DNA of 64,000 nucleotides from Algoriphagus pacificus (GTDB lineage: Bacteria; Bacteroidota; Bacteroidia; Cytophagales; Cyclobacteriaceae). Positions 34,647 to 46,350 of the stretch are shown piece after piece. The notes beneath the pieces were generated by a model. That model saw only the letters and a list, made by a program, of their open reading frames with translations. It made no database searches and had not been told where the DNA came from. Every line of letters begins with the position of its first letter. The stretch's first letter is position 1. The stretch lies in the NCBI RefSeq assembly GCF_017254845.1, contig NZ_JAFKCU010000003.1, positions 124,001-188,000 of the forward strand, in the 5' to 3' direction. Both the position numbers and the translations under genes were made by a program.

Positions 34647-35828
34647 TTACTCAACAAATAGTACCAAACCTTTCAAATACTCGGTTTCTGTATGAAATAT
34701 ATTCACAGGATGATCTGCCGGTTGGGTTACCTGATGAAGGATTTTGACTTTACGTCCGCTTTCCATCGCAGCAGCTGTAATTGTATTGGCAAAAAGAGCC
34801 TTGTCCACTACTTGACTACAAGAGAATGTAAAGAGAATTCCACCTGACTTGATTTTCTTTAACGCCTCTGCATTTAGTCTTTTGTATGCCTGAACTGCAT
34901 TATGACGGGCTTTCAGGTTTTTGGCGAAGGCCGGAGGATCCAAAACGATGATATCATAATCATCTCCGATTTCGCGGATGTATTTCACTACATCGGCCAC
35001 TTTGGATTCATGCTTACCTTTTATGTCTGGATTTAAGGCCACATTTTCTTCGGTCAATTCGATTGCTTTTGGAGAAATGTCTACCGAATGAACTTCAGAT
35101 GCTCCCTCTTTTAACGCTAAGACCGAGAAACCTCCAGAGTAGCAAAAGGTGTTCAATACTTTTTTGCCAGCAGAAAAGGAGGCTAACAATTTCCTGTTTT
35201 CTCTCTGATCAATGAAAAAACCAGTCTTTTGACCCTTTTCCCAATCGATTTTATAAGTGGCTCCATATTCCTGAACCAAATCGGTTTTTGGTTCGCCAAT
35301 GATCCATTCATTGGAAGAAATCCCAAGATTCTTAGGAAGTGTTTCTGCACTTTTATCAAAAACACCTGCCAGTTTATCTCCAAAAGTATATTTGATGGCT
35401 GAAGCGATTTCCTTTACATGAGCATGCATTCCTACATGATGAGCCTGAATAACTGCTGTTCCGTTGTAGAAATCCACAATCAAACCCGGCAGCAAATCTC
35501 CCTCTCCATGGATCAAACGATAGACATTTGTTTCTTCGTTTTCTGTCAACCCAAGACTTTGTCTTAGGGCAAAAGCTGAGGCTATTTTTTCATTCCAAAA
35601 TTCTTGATTGATTTCCCTTTCTTCAAAGGAAATAATCCGAACCATAATGGAACCATGGGAAAAGTGTCCAGTACCCAAAAACTCCTTTTTAGATGAAAAT
35701 ACTGATACCAAATCACCATTCTGTAGATCATCTGGCATATCATAAATGGCTCCAGAAAAGACCCAATGGTGTCTTCTTTTTAAGGAAATCTCTTTTCCTT
35801 TTTTTAAGCTAATCTTAGGATAATTCAT
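34647..35828 (-). CDS. rlmI: RlmI-like 23S rRNA (cytosine) methyltransferase
   Basis: A 393-residue class I SAM methyltransferase with an N-terminal PUA domain (about 1-75; SLKKGKEISLKRRHHWVFSGAI) and a RlmI-like catalytic part: INW-like spacer KTGFFIDQRENR, the SAM loop TFCYSGGFSVLALKEGA, and DPPAFAKN. The catalytic Cys candidate is in FSCSQ. RlmI methylates C5 of a cytidine in 23S rRNA. The gene overlaps the end of the upstream sodium:solute symporter gene by 14 bp. A second RNA methyltransferase of a related type is at 55297-56193. Confidence 0.85.
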   Translation of the reverse strand: MNYPKISLKKGKEISLKRRHHWVFSGAIYDMPDDLQNGDLVSVFSSKKEFLGTGHFSHGSIMVRIISFEEREINQEFWNEKIASAFALRQSLGLTENEETNVYRLIHGEGDLLPGLIVDFYNGTAVIQAHHVGMHAHVKEIASAIKYTFGDKLAGVFDKSAETLPKNLGISSNEWIIGEPKTDLVQEYGATYKIDWEKGQKTGFFIDQRENRKLLASFSAGKKVLNTFCYSGGFSVLALKEGASEVHSVDISPKAIELTEENVALNPDIKGKHESKVADVVKYIREIGDDYDIIVLDPPAFAKNLKARHNAVQAYKRLNAEALKKIKSGGILFTFSCSQVVDKALFANTITAAAMESGRKVKILHQVTQPADHPVNIFHTETEYLKGLVLFVE

Positions 35829-37212
35829 CGTTTGTAAGGGTTCGTGCAGGGAAAGCGTAGCTTCCGATTATCATTGCTAAAATACTAAATATCAATCCAA
35901 TAAGATGTGATGGTATCATTGATTCAAATTGATCTGCTACCAAATAGGCTACCATTCCTATAAACATGGAAAGCAGTGCACCCGCCGCATTGGCTTTTTT
36001 CCAATACAAGCCTGCTGTCAAAGGGACAAACAAAGATACCAACATTAAAATGGATGCTCCCGCGACTAAGTCATATATGTTTGATTCCATGGTTGCAATG
36101 GTCGTTGCAATAATGGCTACGAAAACAATATTTGTTCGCAGGATCCAAAGCAGATTTTTGTCTTTCAGTCTTTCTCCAAAATAGGGTTTGACCAGGTTTT
36201 CTGAAATGATTGCGGCAGGAGCCAGAAGCCCTGAACTTGTCGTACTCATGATAGCAGATATCAAAGCCCCAAAGAATACGATTTGAATTGGTAAGCCACC
36301 ATGTGCAAGGATCATGGTTGGTAAGAGCATTTGCTGGTTTTCCAGGTAGAGTTCAGGATAGAGAACTTTGGCCCCCAAAGCAATAAATAAGGGTAATAAA
36401 CCAAAGCTCAGGTAAAAACCTCCTGCTAAATAAGTGGATTGAACTGCGACTTTCCCTGATTTGGAAGACATGACACGCTGGTAAATATCCTGGCTAGGGA
36501 TACTTCCTAAACCTAAGATTATCCAGGCCCCGAAATAATTGATCCAGGAAATGGGGTTGGAATCCGGAAAGAACTGGAAGCTTTCTTCAGGAGATTGGGC
36601 AATTATCGCCGAGACACCTCCAGCTTCCTGAGCGATCATTATTGATACCCAAACTAGCCCTACCACAATCATGGTAGTTTGGATGAAATCCGTGATGGAA
36701 ATGGCCCACATTCCTCCCAGAAAAGTATAAAACACAACAATTGCAGAAGAAATTAGAATTCCTTCAGTCAATGAAAGATCAGTAATAGAACCAAGAACCA
36801 GGCTCAAAGCCACCAATTGAGCGGCCACATAACCGAAGTAGGCTGGAACCATGAAAACAGAAGAGAAAAACTCGATTTTCTTTCCAAAGATCTTTTTAAA
36901 AACATCCCCAATCGTCAAAACGCCCATTCGGTACATGGGTCTTAGATAGAACATTCCAAAAAGCACGAGACAAAGTGCGCCACCAAATGGATCTTCTATA
37001 ACGCCTTGCAAACCTTCCTCCAAATAAACAGAAGAGGCTCCGAAAATCGTTTCGGAGCCAAACCATGTTGCAAATAAAGCAGATGCCGATAAGAATAGGG
37101 GTAGTGATCTTCCTGCTAAAACAAAATCATTGGAGCTTTTTACAAGTCTTGTTGACCATGCACCGATCCCAACTGTTATAGCTAGGTAGATTATGATAGC
37201 AGTGAGTAGCAA
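35815..37212 (-). CDS. sodium:solute symporter (SSS family)
   Basis: A 465-residue membrane protein with about 13 hydrophobic helices. Family markers include WSTRLVKSSNDFVLAGRSLPLFL near the start, ATWFGSETIFGASSVYLEEG, and the SSS motif around SAIMSTTSSGLLAPAAIISEN. The substrate is open; relatives move proline, pantothenate, or other organic solutes with sodium. The gene lies between an ABC-F gene (10 bp upstream) and rlmI (14-bp overlap), so a three-gene transcript is likely. Confidence 0.88.
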   Translation of the reverse strand: MLLTAIIIYLAITVGIGAWSTRLVKSSNDFVLAGRSLPLFLSASALFATWFGSETIFGASSVYLEEGLQGVIEDPFGGALCLVLFGMFYLRPMYRMGVLTIGDVFKKIFGKKIEFFSSVFMVPAYFGYVAAQLVALSLVLGSITDLSLTEGILISSAIVVFYTFLGGMWAISITDFIQTTMIVVGLVWVSIMIAQEAGGVSAIIAQSPEESFQFFPDSNPISWINYFGAWIILGLGSIPSQDIYQRVMSSKSGKVAVQSTYLAGGFYLSFGLLPLFIALGAKVLYPELYLENQQMLLPTMILAHGGLPIQIVFFGALISAIMSTTSSGLLAPAAIISENLVKPYFGERLKDKNLLWILRTNIVFVAIIATTIATMESNIYDLVAGASILMLVSLFVPLTAGLYWKKANAAGALLSMFIGMVAYLVADQFESMIPSHLIGLIFSILAMIIGSYAFPARTLTNDELS

Positions 37213-37222
37213 CCCTTAGAGC

Positions 37223-38881
<1,659 letters not shown>

Positions 38882-39007
38882 TTAAATTTTTGTAGGATAG
38901 TGATTCAAAAGTCTTTTGATAGTCAAAAATCACCACAAATCATGTTTATTTAAACTATTGTTTCGTATGATGTTTATATTGAAAGATGATCAGTCACTGA
39001 GGGGCGT

Positions 39008-42000
39008 ATGAGGAAAATTTTACACCTGTTTTTATTTCTTTTTTTATTCTGGTTTTGCCCGCATTTGGCTGAAGCTCAACTTTCTACTGTAGGTAAAGAG
39101 TTCTGGGTCGGATTTATGGACAACAACCGGATTTTGCCAGATGCCCCAGATCAGGCTGTTATTGTCATTTCTGCAAATGAAGATGCCACCGGAGTGATTG
39201 AATACCGTGGCAGGAGTATCCCTTTTAACCTTTCCCAAGGTCAGCAGTTTTCCCATATTATTCCTTCCACTGACTTGGATATGCTTCATCGAAATACAGG
39301 GCAGATTGAGAATAAGGGGATATACATTAGCTCAAATGGAAAAATAGCAGTCTATGCTTTCAATGAACGCTATCGTTCTGCAGATGGAACGGTTGTTTTG
39401 CCATTAGGCGCTTTGGGAAAGGATTATCTGATTACTTCTCATTATGAATTTTTGACGGCGCAAGTTCAGTATAATGGAAATATCAATGATGAAAGTGAGC
39501 TTTTAGTTGTGGCCACAGAGGATAACACCGAGATCGAAATAACCACTTCAGTGGATGCATTCGGAGGAACAATAGCTGGGATTCCTTTTACTATCAATCT
39601 TGATAGAGGGCAAAGTTATCAGTTGAAAGCCAAGGCAGACCTTACTGGTTCGCGAGTGAGAGTGATTGGTGAGGATGCAGCTAATTGTAAGAAGATTGCA
39701 GTATTTGGAGGGAATAAATGGACTTCCGTTGGAGATTGTGGCGCTGCGAATGATAATCTATTTCAGCAAGCCTATCCGATCAGCAGCTGGGGAACTTCCT
39801 TTGTACATGTGGCTTTTGCAGGCAGAACTTCCGGTGAACTGGTCAAAGTTTTAGCTTCAGAGGATAATACCCAAGTGACGATTGGAGGTCAAAACAGTGG
39901 AACTATTGACGCTGGGGAATATTTGACATTAGAGTTTGGAGTAAACGAATCAGCTAAAATAAATACCTCTAAACCAGCTAGCGTTACTGTTTTTGCGAAA
40001 AGCCAGGAATGTAACCAGACTAATGATCCGGATTACCAGAATGGCGATCCTTTTATGATATCTTACAGTCCCAGCGAACAATTGCTAAAAGAGATTCGGT
40101 TTAATGCCTTAAGTCTTCCATCAATCGTCAGTCATTACCTCAATTTGGTGGTGAAAGCCGGAACTGAAGATTTGACGATTTTGGATGGACAAAACCAAGG
40201 AGCTAAATTTTCTCCTGTCCCTGGTGATCCGAATTTTTCTTATGCCAGAATCAATATCACTCAAGGAGTACATCGCTTAGAGAATTCTGAAGGATTTACC
40301 GGCTACGTTTATGGCTTTGGATTTTTGGAATCCTATGGCTTTGCCGTAGGAGCAGCTTTGGATAACCTCAATTTTGAAACGGATGTAGAGTATGATTTCG
40401 AAGTTGATGGAGAAAATGTAGCCTGTCTGGGGCAGGAAGGAACATGGAATATTAATTCAGAAAATCCGATTTTCACTTACTTCTTATGGGATTTTGGAGA
40501 TGGTTCGGAAATGGCGGAAGGTGAAGAAGTAACGCATATTTTTACCGAACCAGGGGAGTATGAAGTCACAGTTTTGGCTTCCATCAGTCCCAATTCCTGC
40601 GATCAACAAGAGGAAATTACCTTTGTGGTTGATGTTCAGGCAATAGAAGAGGATATTGAACTGATCGGAGAGACCAGTGTCTGTCCGGAAGTTGAACAAT
40701 TGGTTTATAAACTTTCGGAATCAGGTATAATTCCCAAGGTTGAATTTGAGGTAGAAGGAGGTGTAATAGTAGAGAATTACGGTGATTCGGTTTTGGTCAA
40801 TTGGGGTGTGGCAAATGATTTTGCCAAACTATCCGCAATTCCATTTACCGAAAACGGTTGTCCTCTAGATACGATTTCATTAAACGTGAAAATCAATAAA
40901 CAACTCGTGGCAGAGATAGCTTCCGGTCCTGAAGAAATCTGTTTTGATCCCACTGTTTTACATACTTATGAAGCTCCCAATTTGAATGATGGAAGAGGCT
41001 ATGATTGGGATGTAATTGGGGGTACCATTGTGTCAGGTCATGGTGAAGGAATTATTGAAGTTTCATGGGATCAGCCAGGTGTTACAGGCTCCGTGAGTTA
41101 TACTGTTTACAGTCTTGTTGACCAGTCCTGTGAAGGACTTTCTCCAACTTTAGAAGTCAATGTGGCCGATACTTTTGAAGCCAAAATTACAGCCATCACC
41201 CCTGTTTTATGTTTTGGAGGGAATGATGGAGAAATTGAATTGGAAATCACTGGTGGAATAGCTCCATATCAATATGCTTGGTCTCATGATCCTGATTTGC
41301 AATCAAATAAGGCCAGTTTATTGGAAGCGGGTAGTTATGAAGTCACCATTACTGACCAGTTGGGTTGTAGCTTAGTTTTAAGTGATTTGGTTGTCTCAGA
41401 ACCTGATGTTCTTGAGATTCAGTCCTTGATAGCTAATGAAACTTCTTGCTATGGAAAATCGGATGGGAAGCTTTCTTTGAGTATTGTAGGAGGCACCGCT
41501 CCTTATTCAATTGATTTCAATGGACCCCAGAGTTTTACTGGAACATTAGCTCTCAGTGATTTGGAACAAGGTACCTATGAATGGGAACTCATTGATGCCA
41601 ATGGTTGTGTATTGCCAATTTCTTTTGAAATAATCTCTCCTCCAGCAATGGAAGTAGAAGTTCGCCTGGAAAAACCAGCTTGTCCCGGAGGTAGTAATGG
41701 GGAGTTGCTGGCTTTTCCGGAAGGGGGAAATAATCCTTATATCTACACTTGGGAAAATCCTTTGGGAGTTGGAAATCAATTGATAGGTGTACCAAAAGGA
41801 AATTACAATATTTCTGTTTTGGATAAATTAGGCTGTGTGAGTTTGGGAGTAGGAGTGGTCAAGGAAGCCGCTCCAGCCTTGAGAATGCCAACAGGCTTTA
41901 ATCCTCAGGAAGGAATTTATCAGGGAGTTTCAAATTGTGAAGTAAGTTTTGAGCTTTGGATTTATAATCGATGGGGTCAATTGATTTATAGTGGAGCTGA

Positions 42001-42133
42001 AGGTTGGGATGGAATGACTAATGATCAAGAATCTCCTTCCGGATCCTATTCGTATTTAGTTCAATATTCTTTTCCATTGGACGGGGAAATTCAAACAATT
42101 GAGAAAAGAGGAGCTTTCACATTAATCCGGTGA
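39008..42133 (+). CDS. T9SS type B secreted protein with IgGFc-binding-like, PKD and SprB-like domains (tandem copy 1)
   Basis: A 1,041-residue exported protein. Order: signal peptide (to about residue 24, AEAQ); a large N-terminal domain like the IgGFc-binding domain (about 25-460; VGKEFWVGFMDNNRI, SADGTVVLPLGALGKDYLIT, VFGGNKWTSVGDC); a PKD domain with WDFGDGSE near 495; Ig-like segments; SprB-like repeats from about 740 (CFGGNDGEIELEITGG, then SCYGKSDGKLSLSIVGG, then CPGGSNGELLAFPEGG); and a gliding-motility-type C-terminal sorting domain (about 960-1041; LWIYNRWGQLIYSG, GWDGM, SGSYSYLV). It should be sent to the cell surface by type IX secretion. The C-terminal domain lacks the usual NGDGxND. 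Its paralogue starts 18 bp after its stop. Confidence 0.88.
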   Translation: MRKILHLFLFLFLFWFCPHLAEAQLSTVGKEFWVGFMDNNRILPDAPDQAVIVISANEDATGVIEYRGRSIPFNLSQGQQFSHIIPSTDLDMLHRNTGQIENKGIYISSNGKIAVYAFNERYRSADGTVVLPLGALGKDYLITSHYEFLTAQVQYNGNINDESELLVVATEDNTEIEITTSVDAFGGTIAGIPFTINLDRGQSYQLKAKADLTGSRVRVIGEDAANCKKIAVFGGNKWTSVGDCGAANDNLFQQAYPISSWGTSFVHVAFAGRTSGELVKVLASEDNTQVTIGGQNSGTIDAGEYLTLEFGVNESAKINTSKPASVTVFAKSQECNQTNDPDYQNGDPFMISYSPSEQLLKEIRFNALSLPSIVSHYLNLVVKAGTEDLTILDGQNQGAKFSPVPGDPNFSYARINITQGVHRLENSEGFTGYVYGFGFLESYGFAVGAALDNLNFETDVEYDFEVDGENVACLGQEGTWNINSENPIFTYFLWDFGDGSEMAEGEEVTHIFTEPGEYEVTVLASISPNSCDQQEEITFVVDVQAIEEDIELIGETSVCPEVEQLVYKLSESGIIPKVEFEVEGGVIVENYGDSVLVNWGVANDFAKLSAIPFTENGCPLDTISLNVKINKQLVAEIASGPEEICFDPTVLHTYEAPNLNDGRGYDWDVIGGTIVSGHGEGIIEVSWDQPGVTGSVSYTVYSLVDQSCEGLSPTLEVNVADTFEAKITAITPVLCFGGNDGEIELEITGGIAPYQYAWSHDPDLQSNKASLLEAGSYEVTITDQLGCSLVLSDLVVSEPDVLEIQSLIANETSCYGKSDGKLSLSIVGGTAPYSIDFNGPQSFTGTLALSDLEQGTYEWELIDANGCVLPISFEIISPPAMEVEVRLEKPACPGGSNGELLAFPEGGNNPYIYTWENPLGVGNQLIGVPKGNYNISVLDKLGCVSLGVGVVKEAAPALRMPTGFNPQEGIYQGVSNCEVSFELWIYNRWGQLIYSGAEGWDGMTNDQESPSGSYSYLVQYSFPLDGEIQTIEKRGAFTLIR

Positions 42134-42151
42134 GTTTAGGGAGAAAAATCA

Positions 42152-45100
42152 ATGGAAGGATTAAGGTACATCAGTAGATTTTTTATTGCTATCGCTTTGC
42201 TTTTAGCTGCGAATGATGCCTTTTCTCAATTGAATACCATTGGTAGAGAGTTTTATGTGGGTTTCATGGAGAATAACAGGCAAAACAATCTGCCTGATTA
42301 CCCTATTATTACGATCTCAGCAAACGAGGATGCAGAGGGATATATTGAAGGGGGAGGTACCCAATATCCCTTTTCATTGAAGAAAGGAGAACAGTTCGTA
42401 CAGAAATTTGTGAGTGGATTGGATCTCATTCATCGTAGTTCAGGACAAATAGAAAACCGGAGTGCTTACATTAACTCTAGCGGTGATATCTCGGTATATG
42501 CATACAATGAGCGTGAAAGAAGCGCAGATGGGACGGTTATTTTGCCTGTTGAAGCTTTGGGTAAAGATTATTTTGTTACTGCACATGCAGAAGTTTTCAA
42601 TGATCAAGGAGCAGGTAACAATTCCAACTTTGAAAGCACCATGTTGATCATAGCAGTGGAAGATCAAACAACAATTGAAATTGTAACTTCAACTGCTACT
42701 GTTAATACTATTCCCGCAAATGCCCCTTTCAATATCACTCTAAATAAAGGTCAAAGCTATCAAATCAAAGCGAAAGGGGATCTGACAGGTACTCGGGTCA
42801 AGGTGCTTAATTCTAAAGCCGATGACTGTAAAAACATTGCGGTTTTCGGGGGAAATAAATTGACCAGTGTTGGTTCCTGCGGTTCCACAGGAGATAATTT
42901 GTATCAGCAAGCATATCCTATCAAAAGCTGGGGAAAGACCTATACTCATCTTCCATTTTTGGGTAGGACTTCTGGAGAAATGGTCAAAGTTTTGGCATCC
43001 TCTGATAACACAGAAATTAGAGTCAATGGAAATGTAGTAGGAACTATCAACGCCGGAAAATTCATACAGTTGGAATTCAAAGCTGATGAAGCAGCTACCA
43101 TAGAGACTTCCAAACCAACCGCTGTCACAGCATTCGCCAAAAGTCAAAACTGCAATAGCAAAGACAATACATTTGCTTCCGATGGTGATCCATCCATGGT
43201 TACTTATAGTGACAATTGGCAGCGGATCAAATCAGTCATATTTAATTCAGTAGAAACAATAGGGATTGATAAGCATTTTGTGAACATTCTGGTACAGAAA
43301 GGATCTGAAAATTCTACCCTTTTAAATGGTCAGAATATCGGAAACCAATTTAAGCCTGTTCCAGGAAATCCAGATTTTGTTTTTGCCCGAATTAAAGTTT
43401 CTGCAGGTGCAAACTCCTTATTCAATCCTGATGGCTTAATCGCCTATGCCTATGGGGTTGGGTTTATAGAGTCCTATAGCTATTCTGTTGGGGCAAGTTT
43501 GGAAAATGTCCAATTTGTAGCTGAAAGCACTTATGCTTTTGAAGTTATTGGAGATCGGATTGCATGCTTTGAAAAAGAAGGAACTTGGGAGATTATTCCC
43601 GATAATCCATTGTTTGATACTTTTTCATGGGACTTTGGAGATGGAAGTCCAGAAAAGCCTGGGAAGGAAGTTACACATACTTACACTCAAGAAGGAATTT
43701 TTGAAGTGATTGTATTTGCCTCAACGGGTGAAGGAAGCTGTGATAGTGTGGAGGAGTTTAAATTTGAAGTTGAGGTTAAGAAAATTGAAGGTGAACTGAT
43801 AGGACCAAGTGCTGTTTGCCCTGATTCTGATGAAGTTGAATACATTTTTACCAATACTTCCAACTTTGATAAGGTCAGGTGGGAAGTTACCGGAGGAACG
43901 GAATTAGTCAGCACTGATTCGACGATTACCATTAAATGGCAAAATCCAACAGATACCGGTTTAGTTCGTGCTATTCCTTTAGCAGAAAATGGATGCGAAG
44001 GGGAGAGCCAGGAAATCCAAGTGGTTGTTTCTGATCAATATGAACCTGATTTACCCTCAGGAATTGAGGGAATTTGTGGAATTCAATCTGAAGCTTTGAT
44101 CTATTCAGTTCCTTTTCCTTCAGATGATTTTGCGTACAACTGGGTCGTCTTGGGAGGTTCTTTGAACGCTGGGCAGGGAACAACCGAAGTGGAGGTTGTT
44201 TGGGATTTTAATGCTCCAACTAGAGAAATTTATTACGAGGTTACGAGTTTATCCAATTCCCAATGCTCTGGCATTTCTCAGGTCTTAGATGTAATCATTT
44301 ATCCTGAGTTTGAAATAAGCAGTATTGAGAAGTTATCTCCTTCTTGCCAAGGAGAAGAAAATGGAGAAATTGAGCTTGTGATTACAGGAGGATCAGGTGA
44401 ATTTGAATTCGAATGGCAACATGATCCAAATCTCAATTCAACTTTGGCGAAAAATCTGAAATCAGGAACTTACGAAGTTAAAATCACTGATTTGTCGGGT
44501 TGTGGTGAAAAAAGTCTTTCTATCGAAATCGAAGACTTAGAACCCTTGAATTATGCTCTTGCATTAGGTGGTAATGATGTCAGCTGTGTAGATTCTTCTG
44601 ATGGATCCTATGTAATCAAAGTGACAGGAGGAACAGCACCATATGAAATCTTGGGTTTTGATTCCGATTGGGATGGAGAGAACCTGACAGTATCAGGATT
44701 GCCGAAAGGATCATTCTCTCATACGCTTATCGATGCAAGATCATGTAGCATTCTAGTTGAAGGTGAAATTTCAGGTCCTGAAGCTTTGGAACTGAATTTT
44801 GTTGAAGAAAACCCTGGCTGCCCAGGTGGTTCAGATGGGATTTTAGAAGTAATTCCTTCCGGAGGTACCCCGCCTTATACCTATCAATGGGAGAATGGAT
44901 TTACTGATTCAAGGGTTACGGGATTGTCTTCTGGATTATTTAATGTGACAGTGACTGATTCCAATGGCTGTACGGTATCTGGAACAGGGAAAGTAAGTGA
45001 ATCCGAACCTCAGGTAAGAATGCCTACTGGATTTAATCCAAAGGATGGAGTTTATGAACCGATTTTCAATTGCAGCATCACCTATAATTTATTGATTTGG

Positions 45101-45268
45101 GATCGATGGGGACAACTTGTTTATGCTGGATCGGATGGTTGGGACGGTTTACATCAAGGGGTAGCTTTGGGTCCTGGTGTATTCACTTATAAGATTATAT
45201 ATGAGTACCCTTTAGAAGGAGAAATTGGGACTGGTTCTTCCACAGGCACTTTTATCTTGATCCAATGA
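42152..45268 (+). CDS. T9SS type B secreted protein, paralogue of the preceding gene (tandem copy 2)
   Basis: A 1,038-residue protein with the same domain order as its neighbour: signal peptide (to about 25, DAFSQ), IgGFc-binding-like domain (REFYVGFMENNRQ, SADGTVILPVEALGKDYFVT, VFGGNKLTSVGSC), PKD (SWDFGDGSPE), SprB-like repeats (CQGEENGEIELVITGG, CVDSSDGSYVIKVTGG, CPGGSDGILEVIPSGG) and the C-terminal sorting domain (about 957-1038; LIWDRWGQLVYAGSDGWDG). The two proteins are alike throughout, so they arose by tandem duplication. The IgGFc-like region and the sorting domain look best preserved. Likely role: surface adhesin or part of the gliding machinery (inference). Confidence 0.88.
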   Translation: MEGLRYISRFFIAIALLLAANDAFSQLNTIGREFYVGFMENNRQNNLPDYPIITISANEDAEGYIEGGGTQYPFSLKKGEQFVQKFVSGLDLIHRSSGQIENRSAYINSSGDISVYAYNERERSADGTVILPVEALGKDYFVTAHAEVFNDQGAGNNSNFESTMLIIAVEDQTTIEIVTSTATVNTIPANAPFNITLNKGQSYQIKAKGDLTGTRVKVLNSKADDCKNIAVFGGNKLTSVGSCGSTGDNLYQQAYPIKSWGKTYTHLPFLGRTSGEMVKVLASSDNTEIRVNGNVVGTINAGKFIQLEFKADEAATIETSKPTAVTAFAKSQNCNSKDNTFASDGDPSMVTYSDNWQRIKSVIFNSVETIGIDKHFVNILVQKGSENSTLLNGQNIGNQFKPVPGNPDFVFARIKVSAGANSLFNPDGLIAYAYGVGFIESYSYSVGASLENVQFVAESTYAFEVIGDRIACFEKEGTWEIIPDNPLFDTFSWDFGDGSPEKPGKEVTHTYTQEGIFEVIVFASTGEGSCDSVEEFKFEVEVKKIEGELIGPSAVCPDSDEVEYIFTNTSNFDKVRWEVTGGTELVSTDSTITIKWQNPTDTGLVRAIPLAENGCEGESQEIQVVVSDQYEPDLPSGIEGICGIQSEALIYSVPFPSDDFAYNWVVLGGSLNAGQGTTEVEVVWDFNAPTREIYYEVTSLSNSQCSGISQVLDVIIYPEFEISSIEKLSPSCQGEENGEIELVITGGSGEFEFEWQHDPNLNSTLAKNLKSGTYEVKITDLSGCGEKSLSIEIEDLEPLNYALALGGNDVSCVDSSDGSYVIKVTGGTAPYEILGFDSDWDGENLTVSGLPKGSFSHTLIDARSCSILVEGEISGPEALELNFVEENPGCPGGSDGILEVIPSGGTPPYTYQWENGFTDSRVTGLSSGLFNVTVTDSNGCTVSGTGKVSESEPQVRMPTGFNPKDGVYEPIFNCSITYNLLIWDRWGQLVYAGSDGWDGLHQGVALGPGVFTYKIIYEYPLEGEIGTGSSTGTFILIQ

Positions 45269-45304
45269 TTTAGAATTTTTCTATTCAAAATGAACAGTTT
45301 TAGA

Positions 45305-45312
45305 TAGCTTTG
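45305..45312 (+). promoter_or_regulatory. -7 element before galE
   Basis: TAGCTTTG matches TAnnTTTG. Transcription would begin near 45319, giving a leader of about 14 nt. No clear TTG -33 element. Confidence 0.4.
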
Positions 45313-45332
45313 CTGTCTAAATTTTTAATGTA

Positions 45333-46346
45333 ATGAAGAAGATTTTGATTACCGGCGGTGCTGGTTATATCGGTTCCCATACTGCAGTTGAATTGGTGAA
45401 TGCTGGTTTTGAGCCGATTATTTTGGATGATTTCTCAAACTCTCAAGCCAGTGTAGTGGATCGTCTGGGAGAAATTATCGGAAGGGAAGTGATTTGCTTT
45501 GAGGGAGATTGTAATGATAAAAGTATCTTAGAAAAAATTTATAAGGATCATCCCTTCGAAGGTGTGATTCATTTTGCTGCTTTCAAGGCAGTAGGAGAGA
45601 GTACTCAACTTCCTTTGAAATACTATCAAAACAACATTGGATCATTAGTAGTCCTTTTGGGCTTTATGAAAGAAAAGGGGATCCAAAACATTGTTTTTTC
45701 TTCTTCTTGTACTGTTTACGGTCAGCCAGATTCCCTTCCTGTAACAGAAGACACTCCTCGTAAAGATGCAGAAAGCCCTTATGGAAATACAAAGAAAATC
45801 TGCGAAGATATTTTGGTAGATTTTGTGAAAAGCAAGGCTGGAGTGAAGGTGGTTTCTTTGCGCTATTTTAATCCTGTAGGCGCTCATCCAAGTGCAAAAA
45901 TCGGTGAATTACCCAATGGCACCCCTAATAATCTTGTTCCTTTTGTCACTCAAACTGCTGCTGGAATCCGGGAGAAAATAACCGTCTTTGGAGATGATTA
46001 TGATACGATAGATGGAAGCTGTGTCAGAGATTTTATCCATGTCATGGATCTTGCCAATGCACATGTCAAGGCTTTGGCTTATTTGGAAGAACAAAAGGTC
46101 GATTTCTACGATGTTTTCAATGTAGGTACGGGAAATGGAAATACGGTTTTAGAGATCATCCAGACATTTGAAAAGGTCAATCGAATTAAATTGAATTATG
46201 AGATTGGACCTAGAAGACCAGGAGATGTGGTAAAAATTTGGGCTGATACTACCAAGATCAATTCCGTTTTGGGTTGGCATCCGCAATATACTTTGGAAGA
46301 CTCCTTGAGGGATTCCTGGAATTGGGAGAAGTCACTTACGAAATGA
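45333..46346 (+). CDS. galE: UDP-glucose 4-epimerase
   Basis: A 337-residue extended SDR epimerase that interconverts UDP-glucose and UDP-galactose with bound NAD. The nucleotide loop is GGAGYIGSHTAVEL (about 8-20), the catalytic SSSCTVYG region precedes the Tyr/Lys pair in SPYGNTKKICED, and RYFNPVGAHPSA and RDFIHVMDLA are galE-type. It feeds surface polysaccharide synthesis. It stands alone downstream of its own -7 element; its stop lies 4 bp from the end of the convergent GH92 gene. Confidence 0.95.
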   Translation: MKKILITGGAGYIGSHTAVELVNAGFEPIILDDFSNSQASVVDRLGEIIGREVICFEGDCNDKSILEKIYKDHPFEGVIHFAAFKAVGESTQLPLKYYQNNIGSLVVLLGFMKEKGIQNIVFSSSCTVYGQPDSLPVTEDTPRKDAESPYGNTKKICEDILVDFVKSKAGVKVVSLRYFNPVGAHPSAKIGELPNGTPNNLVPFVTQTAAGIREKITVFGDDYDTIDGSCVRDFIHVMDLANAHVKALAYLEEQKVDFYDVFNVGTGNGNTVLEIIQTFEKVNRIKLNYEIGPRRPGDVVKIWADTTKINSVLGWHPQYTLEDSLRDSWNWEKSLTK

Positions 46347-46350
46347 TTTT

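Noticed and set aside
42740-43147. 135-codon minus-strand frame inside the second T9SS gene
   Set aside because: Antisense shadow of a repetitive, well-supported coding region.
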